From the NCBI GenBank assembly GCA_032622095.1, contig CP136061.1, forward strand, positions 25,418,991 to 25,482,990: DNA of 64,000 nucleotides, in the 5' to 3' direction. The translations under genes were made by a program, and so were the position numbers. The stretch is from Siphonodentalium dalli. Its lineage: Eukaryota > Mollusca > Scaphopoda > Gadilida > Siphonodentaliidae. The stretch's first letter is position 1; each line of letters begins with the position of its first letter. Shown here in pieces: positions 60,057 through 64,000 of this stretch. Under the pieces are notes generated by a model that worked only from the letters and a program-made list of their open reading frames with translations, made no database searches and was not told where the DNA came from.

Positions 60057-60704
60057 TGTAGTAGATTTTGGGGAATTCCTGACTTAGCGCGCATGCGCAG
60101 CGCAGGAATAGACAGAGAGAATACCACCACGCCGACCTAAGATCACAACGACCTGCTTGCATCGATAATCCATCTGCATCAGCCGGCCTGTGATAACCAC
60201 CGACGTGATATCTCGACCACGACTTGCGGGGACGTCTGCACCTTATAGGGTGTAAGTTTACTTCACTGGCGTCGTCGCAAAACAGACTTTTGGAGGACTT
60301 TTCTCCGACAACTTTTGTGAAAGTTGTGACGAGGGCTATTTTTAGCGCGAGGCTGTTTACAGAGGCTGCAAAGTCCGTTTTCGGACCAAACGACGTTTAT
60401 ATATACGTATATATACAGAGGGGACGAGAAGAAGTGCTTTAAGGACAGGATTTTGGACCCAGAGGAAGATTCACCTAATTTATGAGCGCTTGTGAACATT
60501 TTATAGTCTGCAATCACCTCGAGGTGACCATTTCCACCGACGGGCACAGAAGAGCTCGAAAGGTCACCGGGTCAAACCGGAAGTTGTAACATCAGCTGTC
60601 AACAATAACATTGCAGCGTTGGACAGGACAGAGAACCAGTGCATTCATTGGACTTCACTTGAAGTTCAGCGTAAATAAAACACACTCAAAACGAATAGTC
60701 AACA
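60057..60704 (+). promoter_or_regulatory. Candidate 5' LTR / promoter of the HhH retroelement
   Basis: Runs from TGTAGTAGATTTT to a CAACA. A strong TATA-type tract TATATATACGTATATATA is at 60398-60415 and AATAAA at 60674, in the order expected of U3-R-U5. A GCGCGCATGCGCAGCGC palindromic tract lies near the 5' end. No primer-binding site was recognised after 60704 and the 3' LTR is outside the window, so this could instead be an ordinary promoter with a long leader. Confidence 0.4.
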
Positions 60705-60719
60705 TCTGTTTCTGTCTGT

Positions 60720-61562
60720 CTTCGGTGAAGATATAAATCAGTACCCATTGTAATCTTTGAAGGGAAGTTTCATTTTCATAACAATCAACATTTCCACAGT
60801 CATCTCAAAGTTGCACTTCAACATTAAAGTGACATTCCACATTTCACCTGCTCTAACAACTGATTTCCTTCTGCGAAGGAAATTGCAGTCATTGTCAATT
60901 CATTAAAGTCACACTTCAAGTTGACACACGTCAATTCATCCACAATTCATTAAAGTGAGACTTCATGTTCATACACATAATTTCATAACAAGTCATTTTT
61001 CACTTTCACATACATCATTTACATTTCATAAAGGGACACTTCACATACATATTCACATTTCCTTAAAGTCATATCTCACGTTCACATACGTCAGTTCATT
61101 CATATTTCATTGAATTCATATTTCACGTTCACATACGTCGGTTCATTCATATTTCATTAAAGCCATATTTCACGTTCACACACGTCATTTACATTTCATT
61201 AAAGTGACACTTCACTTTCACATACATCATATTCATATTTCATTAAACTCACATTTCACATTTCCTTTCGCGAAGGAAATTAGTCATTGTTCGGAAATTA
61301 AAGGGACACCTACCACTCAACGCTTTTATTAAAGCGACACCGATTTTATTAAAGCGACACCAGCTCCCGACCGAGATTTTCTTCAGCGAGGAAATCCAGA
61401 CACATTGTCCCCGTTCCTTCAGTGAAGGAGAATCCTGACCACTTCAAAGAAGTGATCATTCTTGGCCCGTAAACTGCTTTAACAAAGGCATTAGCTGTGA
61501 ATTATTTCATTCAGTGAAGGAAATTTGACACATTTTCACATATTGCATCTTTTGTGAAGGAG
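60720..61562 (+). promoter_or_regulatory. Leader with serial short hairpins
   Basis: Small stem-loops of the form TTCCTTC-loop-GAAGGAA recur at about 60863, 61259, 61375 and 61413, with weaker relatives at 60720, 61443, 61473, 61510 and 61547. Loops are AGTG, AGCG, TGCG or CGCG-like. Between 60830 and 61260 a degenerate unit of about 40 bp (CATTAAAGT, TTCACATACGTCA) fills the gaps. The array stops at the coding ATG (61605). One more copy lies after the stop codon (63948). Confidence 0.65.
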
Positions 61563-61604
61563 CAATTCAACGTTATACTTTTCGGTATATTTCAACACAC
61601 AACA

Positions 61605-63932
61605 ATGTACCCGACGAAAGTAAAAATTAATCAATGCTCGTACAAGACATTGCTGGACATCCCGGGGATAGGAAAGAAGACTGCTTCATTACTTGTCTGG
61701 TATAGACACGCAATGGGGAATATTACACCAGAGAACATTCGATTGGTTCCATTTCTCAAATTCAATGAACGACTGCTAGAAGCGATTGAATATGAAAGCA
61801 GACAGGATAGGGAGTGCGATGATCGGGCTATGTGTGAAGATACCCGTAACATCACGATGCTTCCTGAGCCACATCGGGCTATGTGTGAAGATACCCGTAA
61901 CATCACGATGCTTCCGGAGCCACCTCTTAAAGTAGAAGAGCTCGAGGAGCCCGGGACTCCAGACGAGTTGGACGACAGAATCTCCCGGGTCATAAATGGC
62001 CGACATAGCACCTCAGATGGGAAACCGGGATTCAGACAGGACCCACCAACTAAAAGGACCCTTGGTCAGTCATCAGATGTGGATAGGGACTTCCTACTCA
62101 GAGTAGTCCGATCTGGACAGACTAGAAGAGGCATTGGACTCATTGTCTCAGAAAGCGAGCAACCTGGAAAAACGGGAGGACTGGGTCAAACTGACAGTCG
62201 ACTCACGATTAAGGAAATTCAAAGCAACGATGAACTCGACTTTCAGTTTCAGAAATTTCAAAGAAGATTTCGAAGAACACAGCAACCAGATTGGTTTCAA
62301 TGCAGCTTTGGGCAAGGGCCCAGAAGTGACCTTCCAAGAAGGTCAGAACAGAGATGGATGACAGAACCAAAGCAGTCACTTTCAGGGGGTGACCAGGACA
62401 CAAACCTCGTGGAGAGGCATGGTGCTTCCACATATTTTCTAAGACAAAGGTCGCCTCATAACATAGGCGAGGGGCAGGAATACTCACCACCAAGACCACT
62501 TTGTCACAAAGCGACTCCATTGAAATCAAGTCTTCCAGGAAGACCAATCGGGGGGAAGTCTGCGAATAAGCTGATCACTCCAAGTCAGGAATTGAGGCAG
62601 AGTTCCAGTGGTGACCTCATGTTCCAAAATAATAGTTTGCCATCCAATTAGGGCGATCTAGGAGATACATGCTTCAAGGAGTTCATCAGGCCATGTAGAA
62701 CCCCAATAAAAACTCTCACATATTTAGAACGGAGACATAGACAGCTACTTGGCAATGACATTTCGATGCCCACATGTGACATCCTAAATCAATTGGTGGG
62801 AGTCAAATGTGTAGATTTAGAGGAGAGCACAACCGAGGGCCACAGTGGACCCATCACAGATGGAACATTGAGTCCTACCTTCGTTGAACAGAATCTATTT
62901 GACAGTAACCAGTCAGGCCACACAGGAACTAGCTCGAATGAGAATCAAAGACAGATTGCGGGTAGTTCCGAAAGTACCTGTATCTCTCCATCCGGTGAAA
63001 ACTCACAATTGAAGCAGAGCTCCAGTGGTGACCTTATCGTTCAACATATCAGCTCGCCATCCAGTGAGGGCGATATAGGGGATACATGCTTCAAGGAGTC
63101 CATCAGTCCGTGTAGAACCCCAATAAAAACTCTGGCATATTTAGAACGGAGACATAGACAGCTACTTGGCAATGACATTTCGATGCCCACATGTGACATC
63201 CTAAATCAATTGGTGGGAGTCAAATGTGTAGATTTAGAGGAGAGCACAACCGAGGCTCACGGTGGATCCATCACAGATGGAACCATGAGTCCTACCTTCG
63301 TTGAACATAATCTATTTGACAGTAACCAGTCATGCCACACAGAAACTAGCTCGAATGAGAAACGAGGACAGATTACTGGTAGTTCAGAAAGTACCTGTAT
63401 CTCTCCATCTGGTGAAAACTCACGAGAATTATACACATGGGACGAAATTCTGCCTCTCCCAGTGGACCAAGTGGAACACTTCGCTAAGCTAGTACACCCC
63501 AGTGATACAGAAACTTCCAAAGATGAAATGACCATAAATGACCTTGGTGAAAGTTCCATAATTCAATACAGCACGGGAATAATAGTCAAAGAAACTGAAT
63601 CTGACGAAACTGAAAGGAACGACAGTACTCCTGCCACATTCAGCATCTCCTCTGAAAAATTGTTCAGCCGACATACTAGTAGCACACCGGCCTCATTAAC
63701 AATCGTCGCTTCATCTAACACCAGTGGGATGGAAGAACACTGCAGTGAATACATGAGAACTAGCACCCCCATAGATAGTTCTGTATCTTTTCCATTGGAG
63801 GAGCAGGACCAAGGATTGATCATGAAAGCAAATGTGAACCCCGATAAGCTGTCATCAGAAAGATGCAAAACACATACTAGTAGGGGACAATCCAGCAAAT
63901 GGCCCTGGGATCCTGGAGGAGTGCTACCATAA
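61605..63932 (+). CDS. HhH-domain retroelement ORF (gag-like), interrupted by in-frame TAG
   Basis: Starts at ATG 61605 (ACACAACAATG), open to TAG at 62649-62651, then open in the same frame to TAA at 63930-63932: 348 codons plus 426. Residues about 8-57 resemble a helix-hairpin-helix unit, with LLDIPGIGKKTASLLVWY, then a GNITPENI...VPFLKFN segment. A 17-residue tandem duplication (RAMCEDTRNITMLPEP) follows, and then a hydrophilic Ser/Thr/Glu-rich region. A 139-codon unit is tandemly duplicated (62592-63425); the TAG in unit 1 corresponds to a GAG in unit 2. I know similar HhH N-termini from invertebrate LTR-retroelement first ORFs, where nucleic-acid binding is presumed. That assignment is inference: no zinc knuckle, protease or RT is visible before the window ends. 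Confidence 0.6.
62592..63425 (+). repeat. 417-bp in-frame tandem duplication
   Basis: Two units (62592-63008 and 63009-63425), each 139 codons, from L(R/K)QSSSGDL to SPSGENS. They contain CRTPIKTL and YLERRHRQLLGNDISMPTCD. They differ at scattered sites, so duplication is not brand new. Confidence 0.95.
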
Positions 63933-64000
63933 GCGATACTATAATTTCCTTTATAGAAGGGAAGTGCTACTATGGTACCAGTACAACAGTAAATGGCTTT

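Overview
The window is nuclear DNA from an animal: AT-rich, with a spliced gene whose introns are packed with transposable elements, several non-LTR retrotransposon relics, many TIR elements and minisatellites, and no operons. An aquatic invertebrate (perhaps a lophotrochozoan such as a mollusc) fits best, but this is inferred from repeat style and no sequence feature fixes the taxon.

One complete host gene could be assembled. A minus-strand arylacetamide deacetylase-like (AADAC) esterase runs from its start codon at 40876 to its stop at 19198 in six coding exons (147, 111, 118, 64, 122 and 677 nt). All five introns have GT/AG ends and compatible phases. The product is 412 residues with an N-terminal membrane anchor, HGGGW, GDSAGG, and a predicted Ser190/Asp350/His380 triad. 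Its second intron (24886-39612, 14.7 kb) is an archive of nested mobile DNA, and its 5' splice site is the last unit of a 16-copy, 23-bp minisatellite.

Layout. 1-12 kb: TIR elements, palindromic piggyBac-like MITEs with TTAA target duplications, and a decayed CR1/Jockey-type LINE split by one of those MITEs. 12.4-14.9 kb: a 5'-truncated L1/Tx1-type LINE. 19.2-40.9 kb: the AADAC gene with two hAT-like elements (8-bp TSDs), a TTAA-flanked 365-bp repeat family, a foldback element with a GT-rich core, a 1.6-kb segmental duplication whose second copy is split by a 4.58-kb long-TIR element, and two head-to-tail Helitron-like elements. 41-60 kb: a tandem array next to coding exon 1, another LINE relic, further TIR elements and an 80-bp tandem array. 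60-64 kb: the 5' part of a probable LTR-retroelement, with a TATA-containing leader, a run of short hairpins, and an intron-less reading frame carrying a helix-hairpin-helix domain and a 139-codon duplication. That frame is interrupted by one in-frame TAG.

The most unusual items are the minisatellite that carries the splice donor, the 4.58-kb element with an inverted minisatellite core and its paralogous empty site, the palindromic module shared by two unrelated TIR families, and the hairpin-array leader of the HhH retroelement.
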